Source: Ancylobacter oerskovii
Lineage (GTDB): Bacteria; Pseudomonadota; Alphaproteobacteria; Rhizobiales; Xanthobacteraceae
Assembly (NCBI RefSeq): GCF_018390555.1
Contig: NZ_JAHBGB010000002.1
Coordinates: forward strand, 868,001 to 932,000
DNA length: 64,000 nucleotides
Direction of reading: 5' to 3'
Made by a program: the position numbers and the translations under genes. Shown in pieces: positions 37,884-49,246 of this stretch. Positions within the stretch are counted from its first letter, which is position 1, and every line of letters begins with the position of its first letter. Below the pieces are notes generated by a model. It worked only from the letters and a program-made list of their open reading frames with translations. It made no database searches and had not been told where the DNA came from.

Positions 37884-37948
37884 GATCTTCTCCTATTGAA
37901 TTCGCAAGATTGAGTTGAAGGCTTTAAGGGGTCCCGCGAGCGCGCCGA

Positions 37949-38707
37949 TCAGTGACCCGGATGCAGCGCGTCGTTGAGATAGATGCAGGTCAGCACCGCA
38001 AACACATAGGCCTGCAGGAAGGCGACCAGGAATTCGAGGGCGGTGAGCGCCACCACCATGGCCAGCGGCAGCACCGCGCCGAGGAAGCCGGCGACGCCGC
38101 CCGCGGTCATCATCACGATGAAGCCGGCGAACACCTTCATGGCGATATGGCCGGCCAGCATGTTGGCGAAGAGACGCAGCGACAGGCTGATCGGGCGCGA
38201 GAGGAAGGAGATGACCTCGATCACCACCATGAAGGGCAGCAGGAAGGCCGGCACGCCCGACGGCACGAAGAGGTGCAGGAAATGCGTGCCGTGGCGCACA
38301 AAGCCGTAGGTGATCACGGTGCCGATCACCACCAGCGCCAGCGCGGCGGTGACGATGAGATGGCTGGTCACCGTGAAGGCATAGGGGATCATGCCGACGA
38401 AATTCGCGACCAGCACGAACATGAACAGCGAGAAGACGAGGGGGAAGAACTTCATGCCCTCGTTGCCGGCCGTCGTGCGGACCGTGGAGGCGACGAACTC
38501 GTAGGAGAGCTCGGCCAGCGACTGCAGCCGCCCGGGCACCAGCGTGCGCCCGCGGGTGGCGAAGGTCAGGAAGAAGAAGATGACGGCCACGATGCCGAAC
38601 ATGAAGGCGGCGGAATTGGTGAAACCGAGATGGACGCCGCCCGGCGCCCCCAGATCCACGATATTGAAGATCTGGAACTGATGGATCGGATCGATCTCGA
38701 CTGCCAT
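37949..38707 (-). CDS. atpB: ATP synthase Fo subunit a
   Basis: 252 aa. I start at [20 protein letters not shown] (38707), the conserved N-terminus; in-frame sequence upstream is not protein-like. Transmembrane segments include [21 protein letters not shown] and [21 protein letters not shown]. The essential arginine lies in [20 protein letters not shown], which faces the c-ring glutamate. The terminal helix is [28 protein letters not shown], with the usual QAYVF. Forms the two proton half-channels. It is 65 bases upstream of atpE and 248 bases downstream of the atpI stop. Confidence 0.96.
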   Translation of the reverse strand: MAVEIDPIHQFQIFNIVDLGAPGGVHLGFTNSAAFMFGIVAVIFFFLTFATRGRTLVPGRLQSLAELSYEFVASTVRTTAGNEGMKFFPLVFSLFMFVLVANFVGMIPYAFTVTSHLIVTAALALVVIGTVITYGFVRHGTHFLHLFVPSGVPAFLLPFMVVIEVISFLSRPISLSLRLFANMLAGHIAMKVFAGFIVMMTAGGVAGFLGAVLPLAMVVALTALEFLVAFLQAYVFAVLTCIYLNDALHPGH

Positions 38708-38955
38708 CGCCGGTCGCTGCCCTCGTCCCGGGTCGCCCCGCCATGGAGCCCCGCCCTGCCTGACCGCACCGCCCGGACGGGCGGCACGCATGAATTCACC
38801 GATCCGAAGCGACACCGGCGGCCCCGACCACCCGGCCCTTCAGGCGCCGCCCACGGGCGGCGTCTTCGTCAACTTCACGCCACCTTTCGGCGGCAGCCTC
38901 GACCCACGCACCGCATCGCGGCGGGATCCGGCCGGCGCCCGGCGGCGCCCTGGTC

Positions 38956-39336
38956 CTAAGCGCCGCCCTTCGGCGGCGTCTTGCGGCCGAACTCGCCGGC
39001 CGCCCGCATCATGTTCACCACGCTCGCCCCGAAGCCGAGCAGCAGGAACACGATCATTCCCCACGGCGTGGTGCCGAGGACGTAATCGATACCCCAGCCG
39101 AGGCCGGCACCGACGAGCACCCCCGCCACGAACTCGGCGCCCAACCGGAAGGCAAGCGCCATGCCGGAAGCCGCGGACGTCGGATCCGCCTTCGGATCCG
39201 CCGCCTCGGCCTTGCGGTCGGCCTGCACCCGCTGGAGTGCCGCGCCGAGGCCGCTGAGCCGGCCGGAGAGTTCGGAATCGGAAGGCTCAGCCCGAGCCCG
39301 GCCGCCCTGGTCGTCCGATTTATCGCGGTCGCCCAT
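38956..39336 (-). CDS. atpI: ATP synthase accessory protein AtpI
   Basis: 126 aa. A charged N-terminal region (MGDRDKSDDQGGRARAEPSDSE) is followed by two transmembrane helices: LGAEFVAGVLVGAGLGWGIDYVLGTTPWGMIVFLLLGFGASVVNMMRA. The motif GWGIDYVLGTTPWGM is the AtpI/AtpZ hallmark. Thought to help insert or assemble the c-ring or carry Mg2+. As first gene of the operon it defines the promoter region, 39337-39609. Confidence 0.93.
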   Translation of the reverse strand: MGDRDKSDDQGGRARAEPSDSELSGRLSGLGAALQRVQADRKAEAADPKADPTSAASGMALAFRLGAEFVAGVLVGAGLGWGIDYVLGTTPWGMIVFLLLGFGASVVNMMRAAGEFGRKTPPKGGA

Positions 39337-39535
39337 GATCCGTGCTCGGTCCTGACCGGAGACGATTTCCCTACCCCGAAGTCGGCCGCACCATAGTGAT
39401 CGCCCCCTAGGGTGTCAAGGCGACGCGCGCATCTTTCAAGTCATTGAAAATGATCGATAAAACTCTCAAGGGGACGCCGTGTCGCAGGTGTTTTGCACGC
39501 CTCCCCGCACCAAGGGAAGCTGTCCGCTGTGTTTT

Positions 39536-39568
39536 TGGCATGCCAGAGACCGCGATTCTGGCATGCCA
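39536..39568. repeat. inverted repeat built from two TGGCATGCCA palindromes
   Basis: TGGCATGCCAGA (39536-39547), nine bases, TCTGGCATGCCA (39557-39568): 12-base perfect arms, each containing its own ten-base palindrome. It lies between the smc stop and the atpI promoter. Five thymines precede it on the + strand, which would be adenines on the leftward transcript, so it is not a typical smc terminator. It could be a double operator upstream of atpI. Confidence 0.55.
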
Positions 39569-39609
39569 GAACGCCGCCCCGAGGCAAGGCGACCTCGCGG
39601 CGGCCGACC

Positions 39610-42600
39610 TCAGCTCGCCTCGCGGTAGCTTTCCGCGGTCGCGAGATCGACCGACACCAGCCGGGAGACGCCGCGCTCGGCCATGGTGACGCCGAACAGC
39701 CGGTTCATGCGGCTCATGGTGATCGGATTGTGGGTGATGGTGACGAATCGGGTCTGTGTGAGACGCCGCATCTCGTCGAGCAGGTTGCAGAAGCGCTCGA
39801 CATTGGCGTCGTCGAGCGGCGCGTCCACCTCGTCGAGCACGCAGATCGGCGACGGGTTGGTGAGGAACACCGCAAAGATGAGCGCCATGGCGGTCAGCGC
39901 CTGCTCGCCGCCCGACAGCAGCGACAGCGATTGCGGCTTCTTGCCCGGCGGCTTGGCGATGATGTCGAGGCCGGCTTCCAGCGGGTCTTCCGAATCGGTG
40001 AGCACCAATTGCGCCTCGCCGCCGCCGAACAGCGTGCCGAACAGCTGGCGGAAATGCCCGTCCACCACGGCGAAGGAGGCGTTCAGCCGCTCGCGCGCCT
40101 CGCGGTTGAGGCTGGAAATGCCCTGACGCAGCCGCTTGATCGCCTCGGTGAGGTCGTCGCACTCGGCGGCGAGGCCCTGCTGCTGGCCCTCGACCTCGGC
40201 AAGCTCCTCCTCCGCGCGCAGATTGACCGCGCCGAGGCGCTCGCGCTCGCGCTTCAGCCGGTCGAGATCGGCCTCCACCGCCTGCGGATCGGGCAGGTCC
40301 CGAGGTGAATCGGTCTCGATGCCGGCGATCTGCCGGGCGCTTTCCGGCGGGCCGTCCAGCGTGTCGGCGATCTCGCGGATCAGGTCCTCGCGGCGCTGGC
40401 GGGCGCCCTCCAGCCGGGTTTCGGCCCGGGCCGACGCCTCGCGCGCCGCCGAGAGCGCCTCGAGCGCGGCGCGGGCGTCCTGCTCGGCCTGGCGGCTGGC
40501 CGCCTCGGCGGCGACCAGCGAATCGGAACGGTCGCGGCGGGCGGCCTCGGCCCGCTCGATGGCGGAGAGCAGCTCGCGGCGGCGGGCGGCGAAAAGTGCG
40601 GGCGCGTCGTCGAGATCGGCCCGCTCGATCGCCGCCTCCTCGCGGCGGGCCTCGATGGCGTCCACCCGCTCGCCGGTGCCGGCGGCGCGGCCCTTCCACG
40701 ATTCGCGTTCGTGCAGGATGGCGTCGAGCCGGCGCCGGCGCTGGTCGCGCTCGCGCACCAGCCCCTCCGCCGCGGAACGGGCCTCGGCCAGGGCGGCGCG
40801 ATATTGCGCGACGGCGAGCCGGGCTTCCGCCAGCAGCGCCTCCGCGGCGCCGGGCGGAGGGAGCGCGGCCAGCGCCTCGTGCGCCTCTTCCAGCGCGACC
40901 GCGTGCTGCTCGCGCTCCGCCGTGGCACGTTCCAGATTGGCGTCGAGCGCCGCCTTGCGGGCGGCACGCTCGGCGCCGGCGCGCTCGGCCCGGGCATAAT
41001 CCTCGCGCGTGGCCTCCGTGGCGCGCAGGGCCGCCCGCCGTGCCTCGCGGGCGTGGCCTTCCCTCGAACCGGCGGCGCGCAGGGCCTGCTCGGCGGCGTT
41101 CAGCGCCGCGCGATGGGTGGCGACCTCGTCGCGGGCGGCGGCGAGCTGGGCGTCGAGGTCGGCCAGACGGTTGCGCTCGGCAAGACGGCGGGCGGCCATG
41201 GTGGGTGCGTCGGCGGCGGCGGCGAAGCCGTCCCAGCGCCAGAGGTCGCCCTCGCGGGAGACCAGACGCTGGCCGGGAGCGAGACGGGCGAGCAGATGCG
41301 GGCCGTCCGCCCGCGCGACCACGCCGATCTGCGCCAGGCGACGGGCCAGGACGGCAGGCGCCTGGACATGGACGGCCAGCGGCTCGGCCCCCGGCGGCAA
41401 GGCGGAATCGGCGGGACGCGGCGGCTGCAGCGGCAACTCGCCCTGCCCGGTCGGCGACCATCGCACCGGCGCCTCGCCGGCCGCGGCGAAATCGACGGCC
41501 GGCGCATCGAGATCGTCGCCGAGCGCCGCGCCGAGCGCGGTCTCGAAACCGCGCGCCACCGAAATCTGGTCGAGCACCGGCGGGAAGCGCTTGGGGGTGC
41601 CGACATCCAGGAGCTTCATCAGCGTGCGCTGCTCGGTATCGAGCCGCTGGGCGGCGCGTTCCGCCTCGGCGAGCGGGCGACGCGCATGATCGAGTGCCGC
41701 GCGGGCCGCCGCATGCGCGGCCTCCACCTCGCCCACCAGGGCCTCGGCCTCGGCGAAGGCGGCCGCGGCCGCCTCGGCGGCCGCGCGGCGCTCCTCCAGC
41801 CGGTCGGCGTCGGCGGAGGCCGCGAAGGCGCGGGCCTGCTCGGCCAACTGCGCCAGCTCGCGGTCGAGCCGGGCGAGGCGATCGGTTTCCTCGCGCAGCA
41901 CCCGCTCGGCGCCGGCGCGGCGGGCGCTGCCCTCGGCGTTGGCGGCGGTGGCCTCGGTGAAGGCCGCCTCGGCACCGGCGAGCGCCTCCTCGGCGATCAC
42001 CCTCTCCTCCTGCGCCACCTCGAGAGCCTCGGTCGCGCCGGCCTCGATCTCCTGAAGCGCCGCCGTCTCCTCCTCCAGCCGGGCCAGCATGCCGTCCGCG
42101 TCGGCGGCGAGCGCGGCCTCGCGCTGCAGGTCGCCGGCGAGCTGGGCGAGGCGACGGTCCAGTTCGGCGACGCGGGCGCTGGCGCGCGCCTCCTCGCCGT
42201 CGAGCTCGCCGCGCGCCAGGGTGAGGCGCTGCAGCGCGGCGGCGGCGGCGGCGTCCGCCTCGCGCAGCCCCGGCAAGCCATGGGCGGCGACGGCGGCGGC
42301 GCGCGCGGCCTCGCCCTGCGCCGTCGTGCAGGCGGCCACCTCCCGCACGGCGAGGTCGAGGGTACGGCTCGCTTCCGCCAGCGCGCCGGCCGCTTCCGAC
42401 CAGCGCAGCCACAGCAGCGTCGCCTCCGCCTTGCGGATGTCGCCGGAGATCGCCCGGTAGCGCACCGCCTGCCGCGACTGCCGGCGCAGCGCGTCGAGCT
42501 GGGTGCCGATCTGGCCGATCACGTCCTCGAGGCGGGCCAGGTTCGCCTCGGCGGCGCGCAGCCGCATCTCCGCCTCGTGGCGACGGGCATGCAGGCCGGC

Positions 42601-43110
42601 GACGCCGGCGGCCTCCTCGAGGATGCGGCGACGGGCGGTCGGCTTGGAGCCGACGATCTCGCCGATCTGCCCCTGCCGCACCATGGAGGGCGAGCGCGAG
42701 CCGGAGGAGGCGTCGGCGAACAGGATCTGCACGTCGCGGGCACGCACCTCGCGGCCGTTGATGCGATAGGAGGAGCCGGCCTCGCGCTCGATGCGGCGGG
42801 AGACCTCCAGCCGGTCGGCATCGTTGAAGATCGCCGGCGCGGTGCGGTCCTCGTTCTCGATGACCAGCATCACCTCGGCGGTGTTGCGCGCCGGGCGGGT
42901 GGTGGTGCCGCCGAAGATGACGTCGTCCATCCCCTCGGCGCGCATCGCCTTGTAGGAGTTCTCGCCCATCACCCAGCGCAGCGCTTCGACGAGGTTCGAC
43001 TTGCCGCAGCCGTTCGGGCCCACCACGCCGGTCAGGCCGGGCTCGATGAGCATCTCGGTCGGCTCGACGAAGGTCTTGAAGCCGAGAAGGCGCAGCCGGG
43101 TGAATTTCAT
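39610..43110 (-). CDS. smc: chromosome segregation protein SMC
   Basis: 1166 aa from MKFTRLRLLGFKTF (43110); upstream in-frame codons are not part of the family. Walker A GPNGCGKS is at residues 31-38. Long Ala/Glu/Arg-rich coiled coils flank a hinge around the middle. The ABC signature LSLLSGGEQALTAMAL lies near residue 1065, and Walker B PICVLDEVDAPLDDANVERF near 1090. Acts as a dimer with ScpA/ScpB to condense and separate chromosomes. In many Rhizobiales smc lies directly downstream of dsbA; here dsbA is 8 kb away on the opposite strand. Confidence 0.97.
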   Translation of the reverse strand: MKFTRLRLLGFKTFVEPTEMLIEPGLTGVVGPNGCGKSNLVEALRWVMGENSYKAMRAEGMDDVIFGGTTTRPARNTAEVMLVIENEDRTAPAIFNDADRLEVSRRIEREAGSSYRINGREVRARDVQILFADASSGSRSPSMVRQGQIGEIVGSKPTARRRILEEAAGVAGLHARRHEAEMRLRAAEANLARLEDVIGQIGTQLDALRRQSRQAVRYRAISGDIRKAEATLLWLRWSEAAGALAEASRTLDLAVREVAACTTAQGEAARAAAVAAHGLPGLREADAAAAAALQRLTLARGELDGEEARASARVAELDRRLAQLAGDLQREAALAADADGMLARLEEETAALQEIEAGATEALEVAQEERVIAEEALAGAEAAFTEATAANAEGSARRAGAERVLREETDRLARLDRELAQLAEQARAFAASADADRLEERRAAAEAAAAAFAEAEALVGEVEAAHAAARAALDHARRPLAEAERAAQRLDTEQRTLMKLLDVGTPKRFPPVLDQISVARGFETALGAALGDDLDAPAVDFAAAGEAPVRWSPTGQGELPLQPPRPADSALPPGAEPLAVHVQAPAVLARRLAQIGVVARADGPHLLARLAPGQRLVSREGDLWRWDGFAAAADAPTMAARRLAERNRLADLDAQLAAARDEVATHRAALNAAEQALRAAGSREGHAREARRAALRATEATREDYARAERAGAERAARKAALDANLERATAEREQHAVALEEAHEALAALPPPGAAEALLAEARLAVAQYRAALAEARSAAEGLVRERDQRRRRLDAILHERESWKGRAAGTGERVDAIEARREEAAIERADLDDAPALFAARRRELLSAIERAEAARRDRSDSLVAAEAASRQAEQDARAALEALSAAREASARAETRLEGARQRREDLIREIADTLDGPPESARQIAGIETDSPRDLPDPQAVEADLDRLKRERERLGAVNLRAEEELAEVEGQQQGLAAECDDLTEAIKRLRQGISSLNREARERLNASFAVVDGHFRQLFGTLFGGGEAQLVLTDSEDPLEAGLDIIAKPPGKKPQSLSLLSGGEQALTAMALIFAVFLTNPSPICVLDEVDAPLDDANVERFCNLLDEMRRLTQTRFVTITHNPITMSRMNRLFGVTMAERGVSRLVSVDLATAESYREAS

Positions 43111-43272
43111 ACCCCTAGGGTGCGGCGCGGGAGCCACAAGTTCAAGTGGTCGCCGGCGCGCGATCCACGACATGTTGGGGATTTCCGCCGCTCGGCGCCG
43201 TCATGAGGGCGTTCGGCTCCGGCCTGGATGGCCCGGCCGGGAGGGTGGCGAGGGATGGAGGGCCGGGCACGC

Positions 43273-43357
43273 CGTCATGGCCGGGCCTCCATCCCTCCGG
43301 TTCCGACGGCGCATCCGGTCCACGTCGTGGATCCCCGGGACAAGCCCGGGGATGACG
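43273..43357. repeat. palindromic intergenic repeat, family A (copy 4, diverged)
   Basis: GTCATGGCCGGGCCTCCATC at the left and GTGGATCCCCGGGACAAGCC ... GGGGATGACGG at the right. It lies in the 413-base gap between the divergent smc and AsnC-type regulator genes; nothing else was recognised in the gap apart from the regulator's upstream region. Confidence 0.75.
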
Positions 43358-43523
43358 GCCTGCCCTGCGACGGCAGCGTGTGGGGAATGACGGCGTGCCC
43401 CCGGGGAGGCTGCGAAATGTCAGCCTTCCTGACCGAAAGGCCAATGGACCTCTAGCGGGTTCTGCCGGCAAACTCCTCCTCGTCGGCCGATCCTGCCGCA
43501 ATCCGCCTCCATGGAGACAGAGC

Positions 43524-44075
43524 ATGCGCCCTCCCGTGGTCGATACGTTCGATATGCGCATTCTCAGGGAATTGCAGGAGGACGGACGGCTGACCAATGC
43601 CGAGCTGTCCGAGCGCATCGGCCTGTCGCCCTCGCCCTGCCTGCGGCGCACAAGGCGCCTCGAGGAAGAGGGGCTGATCGCCGGCTATCAGGCGCGGCTC
43701 GATGCCATGAAGCTGGGGCTCGGCGTGCTCGCCTTCATCCAGGTACATCTGGAGCGGCAGGTCGAGGAAGCGGCGCGGGATTTCGAGGCGGCGGTGCTGG
43801 GCCGGCCGGAGGTGATCGCCTGCTACAGCGTCACCGGCGACAGCGACTACCTCCTGCATGTGGTGTGCGAGGATCTCGACGGCTTCGCCCACTTCGCCCA
43901 TGACGTGCTCATGGGCCTGCCGGGGGTGCGCGGCGTGCGTTCCTCGCTGGCGCTGAAGCGGGTGAAGGAAAGCGGCACCCTGCCGCTCGGCCATCTACGC
44001 CCCTCGCCGGTGGCGCCCGAATCCGTTGCCGAAAAGATGGGCACCGACAGCGGCAAGCCAAAAATGCGGCGCTGA
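43524..44075 (+). CDS. Lrp/AsnC-family transcriptional regulator
   Basis: 183 aa. The N-terminal helix-turn-helix is VDTFDMRILRELQEDGRLTNAELSERIGLSPSPCLRRTRRLEEEGLI. The AsnC/RAM ligand domain follows (LGVLAFIQVHLERQ, VIACYSVTGDSDYLLHVVCEDLDGF). The C-terminal 35 residues extend beyond the domain and are charged. The ATG at 43524 follows GGAGACAGAGC. It lies upstream of, and co-oriented with, an EamA exporter gene whose promoter carries a perfect dyad, so it probably regulates that exporter in response to an amino acid. Confidence 0.93.
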   Translation: MRPPVVDTFDMRILRELQEDGRLTNAELSERIGLSPSPCLRRTRRLEEEGLIAGYQARLDAMKLGLGVLAFIQVHLERQVEEAARDFEAAVLGRPEVIACYSVTGDSDYLLHVVCEDLDGFAHFAHDVLMGLPGVRGVRSSLALKRVKESGTLPLGHLRPSPVAPESVAEKMGTDSGKPKMRR

Positions 44076-44120
44076 CGGCAGAATCTGCCGCGCAACGCCG
44101 CCGCCCTCCCGCAGAACGCA

Positions 44121-44157
44121 AGGACATGCCGGGCATAGGTCAACTATACTGACCTAT
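44121..44157 (+). promoter_or_regulatory. EamA-gene promoter with operator over the -10 box
   Basis: A possible -35 AGGACA (44121-44126), 18 bases, then -10 TATACT (44145-44150). A perfect dyad ATAGGTCA-ACTATAC-TGACCTAT (44135-44157, eight-base arms) covers the -10. Binding there would block polymerase. The adjacent AsnC-type regulator is the obvious candidate, but other dimeric regulators are possible. Confidence 0.65.
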
Positions 44158-44218
44158 ATCGGTGATCCGCGGTGACATCCACCGCCCCGGCGTTTCCTGA
44201 AAGCGAGGAGGCAGCGTC

Positions 44219-45187
44219 ATGGCATTCGTGGCAGACACGTTGAATCCGCTCATCTCCGGCACGGCAAGGCACCGCGAAGCTGGTCGCCCGCAGCTGCCAC
44301 CGGCCAGCTTCGCCGCCCTGGCGCTCACCGGCGCGGCGCTGCTGTGGTCCGGCAATTTCCTTGCCGGGCGCATGGCCGCCGAGGTGCTGCCGCCGGCCAC
44401 CTTCTCCGCCGCCCGCTGGGCTCTCGCCCTCCTGCTGCTGTTGCCCTTCACCTTCCGCGAGATCCGCGCCAAGGCCGACGAGCTGAAGCGCCGCTGGCCG
44501 CTGTGGATGGCGGCGGGCGTGCTCAACATCGCGGTGTTCACCGTGATGATCTATGCCGGCCTCGCCCATACCACCCTCGTCAACGGCTCGATCATCGGCT
44601 CGGCGGCGCCGATCCTGGTCGGCCTGCTCGGCTGGCTCATCCTGCGCGAGCGCACCAGCCGCCGGGCACGGCTGGCGCTCGGCATCTCCACCCTCGGCGT
44701 GGCGCTGATCGTCACGCGGGGCAACATCGCCAACCTCGCCGGCCTCGCGCTCAACCCCGGCGACCTCGTGCTGTTCGGCGGCATCAGCGCCTTCGCGCTC
44801 TATGCGGTGCTGCTGAAGCGCTTCCCCGGCGGGCTGTCCGCCGCCGCCGCGCTGGCGGTGTCGATCCCCTTCGGCCTCGTCGCGCTGGCGCCCTTCGCCG
44901 CCCTCGAGATGGCGCAGGCCGGAGCGGGTACCGCCCATGCGGGAGAGATCGCGCTGCTGATCGCCTATACCGCCGTCTTTCCTACCCTTGGCTTCGTGCT
45001 GTGGGCCCGCGGCGTCGCGGTGCTCGGCCCGACCCGCGCCGGCCAGTTCCTGCAATTGATGCCGGTATTCGGCGCGGCGCTGGCGGTCGGCCTGCTCGGC
45101 GAGGAACTGCATCTCTATCACGTCGCCGGCCTCGCCTTGGTCGCCGCCGGCCTCGCCTTGCGCGACAGGCGGGTGACGATGGCCTGA
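44219..45187 (+). CDS. EamA/DMT-family transporter
   Basis: 322 aa with ten predicted transmembrane helices in two EamA repeats. The first begins at FAALALTGAALLWSGNFLAGRMAAEVLPPATFSAARW and the second near LFGGISAFALYAVLLKRFPGG. The end of each repeat carries the APILVGLLGWLILRERTSRRARLALGIS and MPVFGAALAVGLLGEELHLYHVAGLALVAAG signatures. Such proteins export amino acids or related metabolites across the inner membrane. Regulation by the upstream AsnC-type gene is likely, with a dyad over the promoter. The substrate cannot be read from sequence. Confidence 0.9.
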   Translation: MAFVADTLNPLISGTARHREAGRPQLPPASFAALALTGAALLWSGNFLAGRMAAEVLPPATFSAARWALALLLLLPFTFREIRAKADELKRRWPLWMAAGVLNIAVFTVMIYAGLAHTTLVNGSIIGSAAPILVGLLGWLILRERTSRRARLALGISTLGVALIVTRGNIANLAGLALNPGDLVLFGGISAFALYAVLLKRFPGGLSAAAALAVSIPFGLVALAPFAALEMAQAGAGTAHAGEIALLIAYTAVFPTLGFVLWARGVAVLGPTRAGQFLQLMPVFGAALAVGLLGEELHLYHVAGLALVAAGLALRDRRVTMA

Positions 45188-45242
45188 AATTCGCCGCAAG
45201 CGGGGTTTAGTGGCCGGCTACCTTTCTCGGGAACCAGCCGCC

Positions 45243-45892
45243 ATGAACGACAAGTCCTCGCCGGTGGGCCAGCCGACGCCGAGCATCGATCTCGGGTCCG
45301 TGCAATATCTGCGCAAACTCGCCCTGTTCGGCCTCGGCGCCCTCGCGGTGCTGGTGCTGCTCACCGGCCATTCGCTGTGGCCGGACAGCGAGGACAGCCT
45401 GCACGAGATCATCGAAACGGTGGGCCTCGCCCTGCTGTTCGTGGCGATCGCCGGGCGCACCTGGTGCTCGCTCTATATCAGCGGTCGCAAGAAATCGGAG
45501 ATCGTGGCCCTCGGCCCCTATTCGATCTGCCGCAACCCGCTCTACGTGTTCTCCTTCATCGGCGCCGCCGGCGCCGGCGCCCAGTTCGGCAGCCTGACCG
45601 CCGCGCTGGCCGCGACGCTGCTGACCTGGGCGGTGTTCTCGATCGTGGTGCGCAAGGAAGAGCGCTTCCTCGCCGAGCGCTTCGGCGAGACCTATCTCGC
45701 CTACAAGGCGCGGGTGCCGCGCTTCTGGCCAAACTTCCGGCTGTGGCAGAACGTCGACACGCTGGAGATTCGCCCGCGCATGGTGATGCAGACCTTCGTC
45801 GACGCCTGCGTGTTCCTCGCCGCCATTCCGCTGGCCGAAGGCATCGAGATGGCGCAGGCCGCCGGCTGGCTGCCGGTGCTGTGGCTGGTGCC

Positions 45893-45896
<4 letters not shown>
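45243..45896 (+). CDS. methyltransferase-family (ICMT-like) membrane protein
   Basis: 217 aa. Two N-terminal membrane helices (LALFGLGALAVLVLLTGHSL, VGLALLFVAIAGRTW) precede GPYSICRNPLYVFSFIGAAGAG and VVRKEERFLAERFGETYLAYKARVPRFWP, the SAM-binding signature of the ICMT/PEMT superfamily (R-x-P-x-Y and E-x-x-x-x-x-x-x-G-x-x-Y). It is a different branch from the ICMT-like gene at 30184. ATG 45243 follows a GGAACCAGCC leader. It ends four bases into the convergent FUSC gene. The substrate is unknown. Confidence 0.85.
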
Positions 45897-48267
<2,371 letters not shown>

Positions 48268-48306
48268 CTTTTCGATAAGCTGCCGGCCTAGACTGGGGGG
48301 CCGCCG

Positions 48307-48912
48307 ATGATCACGCTCTACGACATGCCGGACTCCGGCAACAGCTACAAGGTACGCTTGGCCGCCGCCCATCTCGGGCGGCCGCTCAGGCGGGTAACGA
48401 TGTCCTCGCGCGACGGCTCGACCCGCAGCCCGGACTTCCTCGCCAAGAACCCGATCGGCAAGCTGCCGACCCTCGAACTGGAGGACGGCCGCTTCCTCGG
48501 CGAATCCAACGCCATCATGCTCTATCTGGCGGAGGGGTCGGCGCTGGTCCCCGCCGACGCCTATGACCGCGCCAAGATGTATGAGTGGCTGTTCTTCGAG
48601 CAGTACAGCCACGAGCCGGCCATCGCGGTGCGTCGCGCGCTGTTCGTCTATGAGGAACGCCGGCACCTGGCGACGCCCGAGCGGCTCGCCCAGCTGCTCG
48701 AGGCCGGCAACCGGGCGCTGGCGGTGATGGAGACGCGGCTCGCCGGCCATGGCTGGCTCGCGGGCGATGCCTTCAGCCTCGCCGACATCTCGCTCTACGC
48801 CTACACCCACACGGCGGAGGAAGGCGGCTACGATTTCGGCGCGTTCCCCGGCATCCGCCGCTGGCTCGACCGGGTGGCGGCGCGGCCCGGCCATATCGGG
48901 CTGGCGGACTGA
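48307..48912 (+). CDS. glutathione S-transferase family protein
   Basis: 201 aa. An N-terminal thioredoxin-like domain (MITLYDMPDSGNSYKVRLAAAHLG with Ser14 as possible active residue, NPIGKLPTLELEDGRFLGESNAIMLYLAEG, the G-site) and an all-helical C-terminal domain (DAFSLADISLYAYTHTAEEGGYDF). It probably conjugates or reduces electrophiles with glutathione. The 39-base gap after ccrM suggests co-transcription, although a functional link is not obvious. A bidirectional hairpin separates it from the convergent csbD-like gene. Confidence 0.92.
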   Translation: MITLYDMPDSGNSYKVRLAAAHLGRPLRRVTMSSRDGSTRSPDFLAKNPIGKLPTLELEDGRFLGESNAIMLYLAEGSALVPADAYDRAKMYEWLFFEQYSHEPAIAVRRALFVYEERRHLATPERLAQLLEAGNRALAVMETRLAGHGWLAGDAFSLADISLYAYTHTAEEGGYDFGAFPGIRRWLDRVAARPGHIGLAD

Positions 48913-48933
48913 ACCCGCTTCTGAAAACGAAAA

Positions 48934-48951
48934 GGCCGCCTCGCGGCGGCC
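48934..48951. terminator. bidirectional terminator between GST and CsbD genes
   Basis: GGCCGCC-TCGC-GGCGGCC, a seven-base GC stem with a four-base loop. Leftward it is followed by TTTTCGTTTTC, rightward by CTTCCTC; both flanking genes point at it. Confidence 0.8.
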
Positions 48952-48972
48952 CTTCCTCGCTCACGGCCGGGC

Positions 48973-49167
48973 TCAGTGAGGCGCCGCTTTCTTCACGGCG
49001 TCCTTCGCCTTGCCCATGGCCTTCTGGCCCTCGCCCTTCAGCTCCTGCCCCTTGCCTTCGGCCTGGAGCTTCTTCGAGCCCGCCATCTTGCCGACGGCCT
49101 GCTTGGCATGGCCCATCGTCTCGTTGGCATGGCCCTTGGCCTTGTCCATCGCGCTACCCATGGTCAT
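48973..49167 (-). CDS. CsbD-family stress-response protein
   Basis: 64 aa, hydrophilic and low in aromatic residues, with the repeated Lys/Gly/Ala pattern MDKAKGHANETMGHAKQAVGKMAGSKKLQAEGKGQELKGEGQ, the CsbD signature. Members are general-stress proteins of unknown mechanism. Two start Mets lie close together (MTMGSAMDKAKG); 49167 has AGGAGACG directly upstream (GATCAGGAGACGATG). It is convergent with GST, with a shared terminator. Confidence 0.92.
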   Translation of the reverse strand: MTMGSAMDKAKGHANETMGHAKQAVGKMAGSKKLQAEGKGQELKGEGQKAMGKAKDAVKKAAPH

Positions 49168-49246
49168 CGTCTCCTGATCGCCTGCAACCCGTGCAGGCCG
49201 AGCCGATAACGCGCGAGCGGCGCGGAGGTTCGCTCCCCGCGGCGAA

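Noticed and set aside
40711-43206. An 831-codon open frame on the plus strand
   Set aside because: Antisense of smc. The smc frame has Walker A, signature and Walker B motifs, and the antisense product has no domain.
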